DNA of 29,604 nucleotides, from positions 1-29,604 of the IMG/VR virus record IMGVR_UViG_3300010370_000166, one strand, 5' to 3'. This DNA is from a virus. Shown piece after piece: positions 14,862 through 20,717 of this stretch (the stretch's first letter is position 1; each line of letters begins with the position of its first letter). The position numbers and the translations under genes are program-made. The notes below the pieces were generated by a model. The model saw only the letters and a program-made list of their open reading frames with translations, was not told the DNA's origin and did no database searches.

Positions 14862-15287
14862 ATGTACTTTGCAGCAGCAATTCAAGCTATAAACGCCGGT
14901 CTTACCAAGAGTAACGAGATCGGTACTAAGATGAATATCGCGGTGGTTGATCGTGGCGGAAACTTGGTCGCTTTTGCTCGTGAAGATGGCGCGTGGGTGG
15001 GAAGCGTAGATATCTCGGTTAAAAAAGCAAAAACCGCAACTTTCTTTGATATGGAAACTCAGGAGATCGGAAAACTCTCCCAGCCCGGTGGCAGCTTATA
15101 CAATATCGAACATTCCAACAATGGTCTTATCACCTTCCCTGGTGGGATTCCTCTGTCCGCTCCTGATGGAACGATTCTCGGAGGAGTTGGGGTTTCGGGT
15201 TCTACTGTAGAAAACGATTGGATTGTAGCTCAAGCGGCCGTGGAAGGGTTTAAAGTAGTTTTTATGGAGAGTCCTGCCTCGGCATAG
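14862..15287 (+). CDS. GlcG/HbpS-family (DUF336) protein, possible haem-binding
   Basis: 141 residues, full length for the family. Motifs in order: [19 protein letters not shown] (helix 1), [60 protein letters not shown] and [20 protein letters not shown]. These match the GlcG/HbpS/PduO-C fold. HbpS of Streptomyces binds and degrades haem; many GlcG proteins have no known role. It has its own strong extended -10 promoter. In a phage with a bilin reductase, a haem-related role is attractive but inferred. This is an unusual family for a cyanophage. Confidence 0.88.
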   Translation: MYFAAAIQAINAGLTKSNEIGTKMNIAVVDRGGNLVAFAREDGAWVGSVDISVKKAKTATFFDMETQEIGKLSQPGGSLYNIEHSNNGLITFPGGIPLSAPDGTILGGVGVSGSTVENDWIVAQAAVEGFKVVFMESPASA

Positions 15288-15319
15288 GATTTAAATACCA
15301 AATACTTAACTAAAGAAAA

Positions 15320-15826
15320 ATGGCAATCAACTACACACTCACCATCGGATCCGTGAAGAAAAGACTTTCCGAGGGAAATTTCTCCAACGTAATCGTGGAG
15401 GCTTCCTTCGGTGTTTCCGCCAGCTCCGACAGCGTCTCATCCGTAGACGAGAATGGGGTGGAAACGGTCACGGTTCCATCGTTCTCCTATTCCTGCGGAG
15501 GAACAAAAGCTTTCTCCGTGGAAGGCCTTGATGAGGAGAACTTTGTCGATTTTGAGAATGTAACTAAGGACACTGTTGTCCAGTGGCTTCTTGCCGAGGA
15601 GGGTGTAAACTCTGTCGAGGAGTTCTCCTACGTAAAGAGCTCCGTTCAGAATATCGCCCAGAGGATCTACGAGTACGGCCTAGAGGTTCCTGCCTCCGTG
15701 CCCGGCGAAGATCCCTCAGGCGCTTCGACTGCTGAATACGTTCCTCCTGCGCCTGCGCCTGCACCTGCGCCTGAAGCCCCCGCTTCCGAAGAAGTTGTAG
15801 ATGCTCCTGCTGAGCCTATTGCATGA
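15320..15826 (+). CDS. Phage protein with Pro/Ala-rich tail
   Basis: 168 residues. The N-terminal domain (NYTLTIGSVKKRLSEGNFSN, then VIVEASFGVSASSDS, and a helix near VTKDTVVQWLLAEEGV) follows the layout of a family of small cyanophage proteins with beta strands plus a DxVxxWV helix. Residues 120-168 are a Pro/Ala/Glu linker-like tail (PPAPAPAPAPEAPA). It may be a virion decoration or structural protein. TTTAAATA lies upstream at 15291-15298, reminiscent of T4-type late promoters. Its stop overlaps the next gene start by ATGA, and a terminator-like hairpin lies 44 bases downstream inside that gene. Confidence 0.7.
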   Translation: MAINYTLTIGSVKKRLSEGNFSNVIVEASFGVSASSDSVSSVDENGVETVTVPSFSYSCGGTKAFSVEGLDEENFVDFENVTKDTVVQWLLAEEGVNSVEEFSYVKSSVQNIAQRIYEYGLEVPASVPGEDPSGASTAEYVPPAPAPAPAPEAPASEEVVDAPAEPIA

Positions 15827-16500
15827 ATCTGACTTACCAGCCATATCTGGGTAAGACTGTAGTATTTTGCCTCCCAGGATCCCATTATTCTGGGAGGTTT
15901 TTAGTAAGTTTTACCCAACTAATCTTAGATTGCCAGAAAATGGGAATAAGAACAGTTATCTCCCAGGACTACAGCTCAATGGTGAACTTTGCGAGATGTA
16001 AAGTTGCCGGAGCAGACGTAACCAGGGGGAACAAGCAATCACCTTTTGGGGGCAGGGTGCAATACGACTACATGATGTGGATAGACTCGGATATCTCTTT
16101 TAAAACAAAGGATTTCGAGTCCCTACTCAAGCTCGACAAACCTGTCTCCTCTGGGTGGTATTCCCAGCCCGGTGGATGCACCCCAGTCGTAGAAAGTATG
16201 GACGACGATTTCTTCCGTCGGCACGGAACTTACAAATTTATCCACTCCACAGAGATGGAGAAGATGCGATCTCCGTTCAAAGCCGATTACATCGGATTTG
16301 GCTGGGTGCTGGTGAAGAAGGGCGTGTTTGAGAGGCTACCGTACCCGTGGTTCGCGCCCAAACGCATGAAGATCGGAGAAGACCTTGAGGATATGTGCTC
16401 AGAGGACGTTGCGTTCTGCCTCGATGCCAGAGCCGCCGGCGTAGATATATGGGTGGATCCTCGTGTTAAAGTGGGGCACGAGAAGATTATAGTTATATAG
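15823..16500 (+). CDS. GT-A type glycosyltransferase
   Basis: 225 residues. It starts KTVVFCLPGSHYSGRFLVSF, then has YDYMMWIDSDISF with the D88-S89-D90 metal/nucleotide-sugar motif, IGFGWVLVKKGVFERL (acceptor-side loop), GEDLEDMCSEDVAFC (catalytic acid region) and VKVGHEK near the end, where a His ligand is expected. This fits GT2-like glycosyltransferases common in cyanophages. The acceptor could be a virion protein or host surface glycan. Translation is coupled to the gene before by ATGA. An intrinsic-terminator-like hairpin lies within the first 80 bases of the gene. Confidence 0.82.
   Translation: MNLTYQPYLGKTVVFCLPGSHYSGRFLVSFTQLILDCQKMGIRTVISQDYSSMVNFARCKVAGADVTRGNKQSPFGGRVQYDYMMWIDSDISFKTKDFESLLKLDKPVSSGWYSQPGGCTPVVESMDDDFFRRHGTYKFIHSTEMEKMRSPFKADYIGFGWVLVKKGVFERLPYPWFAPKRMKIGEDLEDMCSEDVAFCLDARAAGVDIWVDPRVKVGHEKIIVI
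15870..15902 (+). terminator. Terminator-like hairpin inside the GT-A gene
   Basis: CCTCCCAG (15870-15877) pairs with CTGGGAGG (15890-15897), then TTTTT. It is an 8 bp stem with a 12-base loop, located inside coding sequence 44 bases after the upstream stop. It may limit transcription of the glycosyltransferase relative to the preceding gene. Confidence 0.6.
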
Positions 16501-16517
16501 ATACGCTAGGGATTAAA

Positions 16518-17372
16518 ATGGCTCTTGGTTCGTGGCCCGATGGCTGGAGAAACGCTTCCTACTCGGACGAGATGGTTCCGGAGGCGATCCGGAAAACAGC
16601 GACTCCCGGGCAGGTGTACCGAAGCCCGCAGACCGGTCATACACTTCAGAAACAGGCTAATGGCCGGTGGAAGCTGGTGGGTGGGGATGATAGGATGGAG
16701 GGGAAGCAGCGTCAGAGTCCTTCGGGTATGCCAGACATCTCCAAGATGAAAAAGCTAGCCGAAGGCAACTACGGCGTTGTGTATCAGGATCCACAGAGTG
16801 GTCACGTTGTCAAAACCCTCAAGGAGGGGAAGGAGTGGGGCCCCCACGAGGTCGAGCTAGGCAAGAAGATGGGGGAGCTTGGCCACTCTCCAAAAATCTA
16901 TAGCGCTTCCGACTCGCACATTGAGATGGATTTCTCCAAAGGCAAGCCACTGTGGACCGGAGGGTTTAATCGCACCGAGGATGAGAAGGAACGTGATGTA
17001 AAAATGACCACTGATCAGGCTCAGAAAGCTTTTGCGGCCATCAAAGACCTCCATAAGCTCGGTTTCTACCACGGAGACATGCACAACGAACAGTTTCTCA
17101 CTGACGGAGAGGGGGGCAAAGATGCCACTCTGATCGATTACGGCCTCTCGGGTAAGATCCAAGACCAACCTCACAAGGCCATCGTTGACTTCAATAAGGT
17201 GGGAAAGCTCATTGACATCTACAGACCTGAGTTCGATAAGGATCCCTACGTTAACCTCGTACGCGACTCTATCGAGCAGTACAAAGCCGCCAAAGGTCAG
17301 TCCAAAGCCGCTGTTGCTAAACGCTCCCAAATCGGTTTAGAGTACTTTGATAAATTGAAACAGATCGATTGA
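16518..17372 (+). CDS. Protein-kinase-like protein
   Basis: 284 residues. Residues 78-101 show a glycine-loop-like AEGNYGVVYQD and VVKTL with K99 as the ATP-site lysine. H185-G186-D187 in YHGDMHNEQFL is the catalytic loop, and ATLIDYGLS (203-211) with D207 is the DFG equivalent. HGD plus IDYG is the pattern of Kdo-kinase, RIO and phosphotransferase-like kinases. The Mg-binding Asn five residues after the catalytic Asp is Gln192. The N-terminal 75 residues (PGQVYRSPQTGHTLQK...RWKLVGG) form a separate small domain. It could phosphorylate host or virion proteins. The stop codon overlaps the -35 box of the tRNA-Gly promoter. Confidence 0.72.
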   Translation: MALGSWPDGWRNASYSDEMVPEAIRKTATPGQVYRSPQTGHTLQKQANGRWKLVGGDDRMEGKQRQSPSGMPDISKMKKLAEGNYGVVYQDPQSGHVVKTLKEGKEWGPHEVELGKKMGELGHSPKIYSASDSHIEMDFSKGKPLWTGGFNRTEDEKERDVKMTTDQAQKAFAAIKDLHKLGFYHGDMHNEQFLTDGEGGKDATLIDYGLSGKIQDQPHKAIVDFNKVGKLIDIYRPEFDKDPYVNLVRDSIEQYKAAKGQSKAAVAKRSQIGLEYFDKLKQID

Positions 17373-17397
17373 CATACGTCCCTAGATCTGATAAAAT
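17369..17397 (+). promoter_or_regulatory. Consensus sigma70 promoter before tRNA-Gly and porin
   Basis: TTGACA (17369-17374), 17-base spacer, TAAAAT (17392-17397) with TG at 17389-17390. This is the best full -35/-10 match in the window. It drives tRNA-Gly and, by read-through, probably the porin gene. Confidence 0.85.
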
Positions 17398-17453
17398 TAT
17401 CACATAATACTTCTCAGGCGTAACCACTTCGGAGCCCAAACAGAGAAGTCACT

Positions 17454-17524
17454 GCGGGCATGGTGTAGAGGTAACATCTCAGCCTTCCAAGCTGCAGTCA
17501 CCGGTTCGATCCCGGTTGCCCGCT
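17454..17524 (+). tRNA. trnG-UCC: tRNA-Gly(TCC)
   Basis: Acceptor GCGGGCA/TGCCCGC, anticodon loop CTTCCAA on stem CAGC/GCTG, and T arm CCGG-TTCGATC-CCGG. CCA is not encoded. It reads GGA codons. Confidence 0.95.
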
Positions 17525-17525
17525 T

Positions 17526-17588
17526 AGGGGATAACAACGTAGTCGTTGGGCAGACAGCCCAGAAAGACGCGTAACCCCTTCTTTTTGT
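17526..17588 (+). ncRNA. Structured element and terminator between tRNA-Gly and the porin gene
   Basis: AGGGG (526-530) pairs with CCCCT (575-579) around two hairpins, CAACG-TAGT-CGTTG (535-548) and GGGC-AGACA-GCCC (548-560), followed by TTCTTTTT (coordinates +17000). It could simply end the tRNA-Gly transcript. No separate extended -10 box is visible between it and the porin start at 17610, so it could also control read-through into the porin gene as an attenuator. Confidence 0.5.
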
Positions 17589-17609
17589 TCCAATAACCAT
17601 TAAGAAAGT

Positions 17610-18497
17610 ATGAAAAAGCTCGTCTCAGCAATTGGCGCTATCAGCGCAGTTACTATGATTGCTCCGATGTCCGCGATGGCTCAAGTAACTAGCGTCGGTC
17701 AACTGCGCGACGTTCAGCCTACTGAGTGGTCCTATCAGGCCATCTCGAACCTGGTATCTCGTTATGGCTGCATTGCGGGTTTCCCCGATGGCACCTTCAA
17801 GCCAGGTGAGCCTGCTACCCGCGCTCAGCTCGCCGCCCTGACCAACGCCTGCCTCGATCGGATCGCCGAATTCCAAACCGCCGCTGACGCACAACTGGCC
17901 GCTGCTCTTCGCGCGGAATTCGCTCGGGAGCTCGGTGCTACCAATGTCCGTGTAGCACGGCTTGAGAAGGCCGCAGCTCAGAAGTCTCAAGGTGTTGGCA
18001 ACTACGTCGGTGTTGGCGTTCTGCTGAATAAGCAAGGTGTTGATGGTGGCGGTTATACCGAGAACCGTACGATTTCCGGTGCGACCCTCCAAGCTCGTTA
18101 CGCTGCTAAGACTTTCAAAAACCAGAACGCCGTCTCGGTTCGTCCTTACCTGAACGCTGTTGCTGGTCCTAATAGCAATATCGGCACTGCTGGTGGTGCT
18201 CTGCTCTCCTATGACTGGAGCGTTGCCAAGGCTAAGTCCGGTGTGAGCCGCGCGAACATCTACACCGGTGTAGGTTACCAAGTTCCTTTCGCCAATGACA
18301 CTCAGGCCAACTACCAGTCCGCGGTGGGTAGCAAGGGTCAAGTGGTTCTGGCACTTGGCATCGAGGGTCGTCTGACCAACTCTCTGGTGGGATTTGCCGA
18401 TCTGAAGTTCCCCACCACCAACGCTGGGAATAGCTACGGCGGCGCCAACTCCACCTACTCCCCAGTTTTCACCACTGGTCTGGGTATCAAGTTCTGA
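17610..18497 (+). CDS. Outer-membrane SLH-domain porin (host-type)
   Basis: 295 residues. Signal peptide MKKLVSAIGAISAVTMIAPM with cleavage after SAMA. Residues about 27-83 form one S-layer-homology domain: LRDVQPTEWSYQAISNLVSR, YGCIAGFPDGTFKPGEPATR, AQLAALTNACL. A helical linker (FQTAADAQLAAALRAEFARE) precedes about 170 residues of alternating strands ending in GIKF, the typical C-terminal aromatic of an outer-membrane barrel. Cyanobacterial Som-type porins share this order but are nearly twice as long, so the barrel here is short. Codon use looks host-like. Capture from the host and a role in envelope change or superinfection exclusion are inferences. Confidence 0.85.
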   Translation: MKKLVSAIGAISAVTMIAPMSAMAQVTSVGQLRDVQPTEWSYQAISNLVSRYGCIAGFPDGTFKPGEPATRAQLAALTNACLDRIAEFQTAADAQLAAALRAEFARELGATNVRVARLEKAAAQKSQGVGNYVGVGVLLNKQGVDGGGYTENRTISGATLQARYAAKTFKNQNAVSVRPYLNAVAGPNSNIGTAGGALLSYDWSVAKAKSGVSRANIYTGVGYQVPFANDTQANYQSAVGSKGQVVLALGIEGRLTNSLVGFADLKFPTTNAGNSYGGANSTYSPVFTTGLGIKF

Positions 18498-18527
18498 TCT
18501 GTCAGAACCTCCTGACATAGTGGCTAC

Positions 18528-18553
18528 GGGGGCCTTGACTGGCCCCCATTTTT
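18528..18553 (+). terminator. Terminator after the porin gene
   Basis: GGGGGCC-TTGACT-GGCCCCC (18528-18547) is followed by ATTTTTAT. A second small hairpin (TGTCAG/CTGACA) lies directly after the stop. Confidence 0.9.
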
Positions 18554-18554
18554 A

Positions 18555-18563
18555 TGATATGAT
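18555..18563 (+). promoter_or_regulatory. Extended -10 promoter of the hli cassette
   Basis: TG-A-TATGAT directly behind the porin terminator, 29 bases before the hli start, which has an AAGGA ribosome site. Confidence 0.6.
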
Positions 18564-18591
18564 GATTAAGGAAATCTGAAAGGATCGGATT

Positions 18592-18786
18592 ATGACAGTA
18601 ACGACCAACGAACACGGTCAGCAGAATATGTGGGCAAAGGAGCCCACAATGTACTACGAGAATTACGGAATGTATTCTCCCTACGAGGTCAAGGAACGCA
18701 CTAATGGCCGCTGGGCTATGATGGGTGTTATCGCTGGTTTCATCTCTTACGCCGTTACAGGCAACTTCTTCTTCGGAGTATTCTAA
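18592..18786 (+). CDS. hli: High-light-inducible protein (Hlip)
   Basis: 64 residues. The C-terminal single membrane helix has the Hlip signature VKERTNGRWAMMGVIAGFIS, with the chlorophyll-binding ExxNGRxAMxG pattern, and ends TGNFFFGVF. The 30-residue N-terminal tail is polar. Hlips protect photosystems and newly made D1 by binding chlorophyll and carotenoid, which fits with the phage psbA. Its stop overlaps the start of the second hli (TAATG). Confidence 0.95.
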   Translation: MTVTTNEHGQQNMWAKEPTMYYENYGMYSPYEVKERTNGRWAMMGVIAGFISYAVTGNFFFGVF

Positions 18787-18905
18787 TGGACAAAATCTTC
18801 ACTGAAAAAGCTGAAAAGCTCAATGGTAGGCTCGCTATGCTCGGTTTTGTAGCCGCGGTGGGTGCCTACGTTCTCACGGGTCAAGTTATTCCCGGTGTAT
18901 GGTGA
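18786..18905 (+). CDS. hli: Short high-light-inducible protein
   Basis: 39 residues from ATG 18786. The sequence AEKLNGRLAMLGFVAAVGAY followed by VLTGQVIPGVW is an almost minimal chlorophyll-binding helix with the ExLNGRxAMxG motif. It overlaps the previous stop by one base and the next start by one base, so the three genes are coupled. Confidence 0.9.
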   Translation: MDKIFTEKAEKLNGRLAMLGFVAAVGAYVLTGQVIPGVW

Positions 18906-18997
18906 TGGGAGAAGTCATCTTCACTCTTACTAGCATCGCCTTTCTCGTCCTGCTGTTTCACTCCTTGAACCAGCTGGGTAAAACCTACAACATCTGA
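18905..18997 (+). CDS. Single-helix membrane peptide (30 residues)
   Basis: ATG 18905 overlaps the TGA of the short hli. It reads MGEVIFTLTSIAFLVLLFHS and ends LNQLGKTYNI: a single hydrophobic helix with a short polar tail, the size of small photosystem or cytochrome b6f subunits. I cannot match it to a named subunit. The tight coupling to two Hlips supports it being a real gene. Confidence 0.55.
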   Translation: MGEVIFTLTSIAFLVLLFHSLNQLGKTYNI

Positions 18998-19023
18998 GTA
19001 GGAATAGTTTATAGATTACTATC

Positions 19024-19110
19024 ATGGAAAACACCGTCTCCATCACAGCCAAGAACCCCCATTCGTTTGATATCAACAGATATCCGACTGAGGCCCCTCT
19101 TGTCTGCTAA
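19024..19110 (+). CDS. Possible 28-residue peptide
   Basis: The short frame ATG 19024 to TAA 19108-19110 encodes a polar peptide (MENTVSITAKNPHSFDINRY...). It fills the gap between the hli cassette and a strong terminator. There is no recognisable motif and it could be chance. Confidence 0.3.
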   Translation: MENTVSITAKNPHSFDINRYPTEAPLVC

Positions 19111-19146
19111 TGGAGAAAGGTTAAACCGACTCTATAAATAGCAACA

Positions 19147-19180
19147 AGAGGGGGAGGCCAAAAGCTTCTCCCTCTTTTTT
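19147..19180 (+). terminator. Strong terminator after the hli cassette
   Basis: The 12 bp stem AGAGGGGGAGGC/GCTTCTCCCTCT (19147-19175, two G-T pairs, loop CAAAA) is followed by a T run. TATAAATA, the T4 late -10 sequence, occurs just upstream at 19133-19140. Confidence 0.9.
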
Positions 19181-19226
19181 GCTTATGGCCACTCCGGTGC
19201 CAGTGGCACTACTGGCCACCACCCCA

Positions 19227-19255
19227 TTTACAAGTCGGTCTATCCCTGATATATT
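19227..19255 (+). promoter_or_regulatory. Promoter of the main tRNA array
   Basis: TTTACA (19227-19232), 17-base spacer, TATATT (19250-19255) with TG extension. The expected leader begins with the hairpin GGATGGG/CCCATCC at 19264-19283. Confidence 0.75.
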
Positions 19256-19307
19256 AGTCTCATGGATGGGAAACGACCCATCCCGAACCTTGAAAATTTA
19301 ACCCTTC

Positions 19308-19379
19308 GGGTCTGTAACTCAACGGTAGAGTAACGGGCTTTTAACCTGGAAGTTGTGGGTTCGATTCCCACCAGACCCA
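19308..19379 (+). tRNA. trnK-UUU: tRNA-Lys(TTT)
   Basis: Acceptor GGGTCTG/CAGACCC, anticodon loop CTTTTAA, T arm GTGGG-TTCGATT-CCCAC. The top pair of the anticodon stem is mismatched. Confidence 0.92.
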
Positions 19380-19382
19380 TGT

Positions 19383-19473
19383 GGGAGAGTGGCTACTGCT
19401 GGCAATATGTGTAGCAGCGGTCTGTAAAACCGTTACATAGGAACCATCGGGGGTTCAATTCCCTCCTCTCTCA
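19383..19473 (+). tRNA. trnY-GUA: tRNA-Tyr(GTA)
   Basis: 91 bases, type II with a long variable arm. Acceptor GGGAGAG/CTCTCTC (one G-T), anticodon loop CTGTAAA on GCGGT/ACCGT. The D-loop region looks unusually long (GCTAC...GTAGC arms). Confidence 0.88.
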
Positions 19474-19521
19474 TCGCCACTTTGCGCCGGAGCTGATAAT
19501 CCGGAATGCCGGTGGCCCTCT

Positions 19522-19595
19522 GACCCATTAGTGTAGTGGTCTATCACGCCACCCTGTCACGGTGGAGATCACGGGTTCAAATCCCGTATGGGTCG
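19522..19595 (+). tRNA. trnD-GUC: tRNA-Asp(GTC)
   Basis: Acceptor GACCCAT/ATGGGTC with G discriminator, anticodon loop CTGTCAC on CCACC/GGTGG, T arm ACGGG-TTCAAAT-CCCGT. Confidence 0.95.
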
Positions 19596-19784
19596 CTGCG
19601 GTCCGCAATCACCGTCCCGGACGTCTATTGACGCCCCCAAGGGAAAACGAGGTTATCTCAGGATGGCTTTGCTGGTTTACATAGTCCTGGGTGGTAAAAA
19701 TCCAAACCGGCACCAAGCCCCCACCTCTGCTCCGTCCTTATGAGGCGGTTTACGTGTTAAACGCTTTCTGGCGATGGGGCACTT
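19596..19784 (+). other. Unassigned inter-tRNA stretch with inverted repeats
   Basis: No open frame or tRNA is seen. Short complementary arms are CAGGA/TCCTG, GGTTT/AAACC, GTTTA/TAAAC and an outer GCCCC/GGGGC. It could be a folded RNA or a decayed insertion. I cannot assign it. Confidence 0.35.
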
Positions 19785-19858
<74 letters not shown>

Positions 19859-19874
19859 TTGCCTTAGGGCACAA

Positions 19875-19910
19875 CGGGGTGTAGCGCAGCGGTAGCGCGC
19901 CTGTTTTGGG
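19875..19910 (+). pseudogene. Broken 5' half of a tRNA-Pro
   Basis: The sequence has a tRNA-Pro acceptor strand (CGGGGTG), D arm (GCGCAGCGGTAGCGC) and anticodon arm up to CCTGTTTTGGG, then leaves the tRNA pattern with no 3' anticodon stem. A weak T-arm-like GGTTCAAATT follows at about 19926. The same 11-mer CCTGTTTTGGG continues correctly 548 bases downstream in an intact tRNA-Pro, and the HNH gene lies between the two copies. Confidence 0.75.
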
Positions 19911-19945
19911 TTTAAAGATTTTAGCTGGTTCAAATTGATCTTGCT

Positions 19946-20434
19946 ATGATTCACCCAAATTCACTCGCTAACTTACAAAAGGGGAGAACTCGAAATGATC
20001 CAATAGTCCAATGTCCGTATTGTAATAAGCTTATTAAAAAGCCAAATTTGTCCAGACATTCTTCTAAATGCGTACAAAATCCTAAGTTTGGTACACCGTG
20101 TCCTAAGTGCGGAATTCTTAAGCATCCCAAAAAACAAACCTGTAGCACAGGTTGCTATAACAGTTTATTTAGATCAGGACTTAATAATCCTAACCATCAA
20201 AAGGGAAATAATTACAGAACAATTTGTTTTCACCACCATGAGAAGAAATGTTGCGTATGCGGTTTTGATCTAATTGTAGAAGTTCATCACTTAGATGAAA
20301 ATAAACACAATAATGATCCACTTAATCTCGTACCTCTCTGCCCTAATCATCATCAGGTCTGGCATTCAAAGCATAAATTTTTAATAGAAAATCAAATCTT
20401 GAATTACATTGAATCTAAACGGGATATCGCCTAA
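19946..20434 (+). CDS. HNH homing-type endonuclease
   Basis: 162 residues, AT-rich and unlike its neighbours. The N-terminus (HPNSLANLQKGRTRNDPIV) is followed by zinc knuckles (CPYCNKL, CPKCGIL) and the HNH core: CCVCGFDLIVEVHHLDENKH, then NLVPLCPNHHQVWHSKH, with metal and catalytic His residues. Free-standing HNH enzymes spread by cutting a target and being copied in. Its last codons (DIA then TAA) lie inside the 5' end of tRNA-Pro, and it starts 36 bases after the broken tRNA-Pro. The target was probably the tRNA-Pro anticodon region; that is inference. Confidence 0.9.
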   Translation: MIHPNSLANLQKGRTRNDPIVQCPYCNKLIKKPNLSRHSSKCVQNPKFGTPCPKCGILKHPKKQTCSTGCYNSLFRSGLNNPNHQKGNNYRTICFHHHEKKCCVCGFDLIVEVHHLDENKHNNDPLNLVPLCPNHHQVWHSKHKFLIENQILNYIESKRDIA

Positions 20435-20495
20435 CTTGGTCATGGCACCTGTTTTGGGAACAGGAATAATCTCAGTTCAAATCTGAGTATCCCGA
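20420..20495 (+). tRNA. trnP-UGG: tRNA-Pro(TGG)
   Basis: Acceptor CGGGATA/TATCCCG, anticodon loop TTTGGGA on CCTGT/ACAGG, T arm CTCAG-TTCAAAT-CTGAG. Positions 13-15 (TAA, 20432-20434) are the stop codon of the HNH gene. Confidence 0.95.
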
Positions 20496-20501
20496 CTCGG
20501 G

Positions 20502-20609
20502 AACGCCAAGGAACGGCGTTTTAAACGAAGGGTCCCCTAAGCCGCATCGTAGATGCACCCTCTGGTGGGTGATCGTAGGCGGATACCCTCGCCCAGGCGC
20601 CGAAGCGCC
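20502..20609 (+). ncRNA. Run of hairpins between tRNA-Pro and tRNA-Arg, possible folded RNA
   Basis: Hairpin AACGCC/GGCGTT (502-520) is followed by TTTT. Then GGGT-CC (530-535) faces GGATACCC (581-588) and GCC (541-543) faces GGC (578-580), enclosing GCATC-GTA-GATGC (544-556) and ACCC-TCTGGT-GGGT (557-570). A last hairpin GGCGC-CGAA-GCGCC is at 596-609 (coordinates +20000). There is no T-loop sequence, so it is not a tRNA. Its layout resembles the element after tRNA-Gly. Confidence 0.4.
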
Positions 20610-20613
20610 TCAT

Positions 20614-20688
20614 GCCCTTGTAACTCAGCCTGGATAGAGTATCCGACTTCTAATCGGTTAGTCGTAGGTTCGAATCCTACCAAGGGTG
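20614..20688 (+). tRNA. trnR-UCU: tRNA-Arg(TCT)
   Basis: Acceptor GCCCTTG/CAAGGGT (terminal G-T), anticodon loop CTTCTAA, T arm GTAGG-TTCGAAT-CCTAC. It reads AGA. Confidence 0.93.
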
Positions 20689-20717
20689 TTGAAAGATATC
20701 AGTAGTATCTTTCGAAA

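Noticed and set aside
15564-15885. Opposite-strand frames under the Pro/Ala tail
   Set aside because: Low-complexity shadows of repeated Pro/Ala codons.
17625-18518. Long opposite-strand open frame of 297 codons under the porin gene
   Set aside because: Mirror of the porin codon bias; the plus-strand frame has signal peptide, SLH domain and barrel features.
19133-19140. TATAAATA, an exact T4 late-promoter sequence
   Set aside because: Transcription from it would start at the hli terminator hairpin, so no gene would be served. Similar TTTAAATA at 15291 and 22764 are suggestive but too short to call.
19911-19945. Group I intron in tRNA-Pro
   Set aside because: An intron would need the 3' exon to continue the left half. 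Here a complete second tRNA-Pro with its own 5' half follows, and no intron core elements were recognised.
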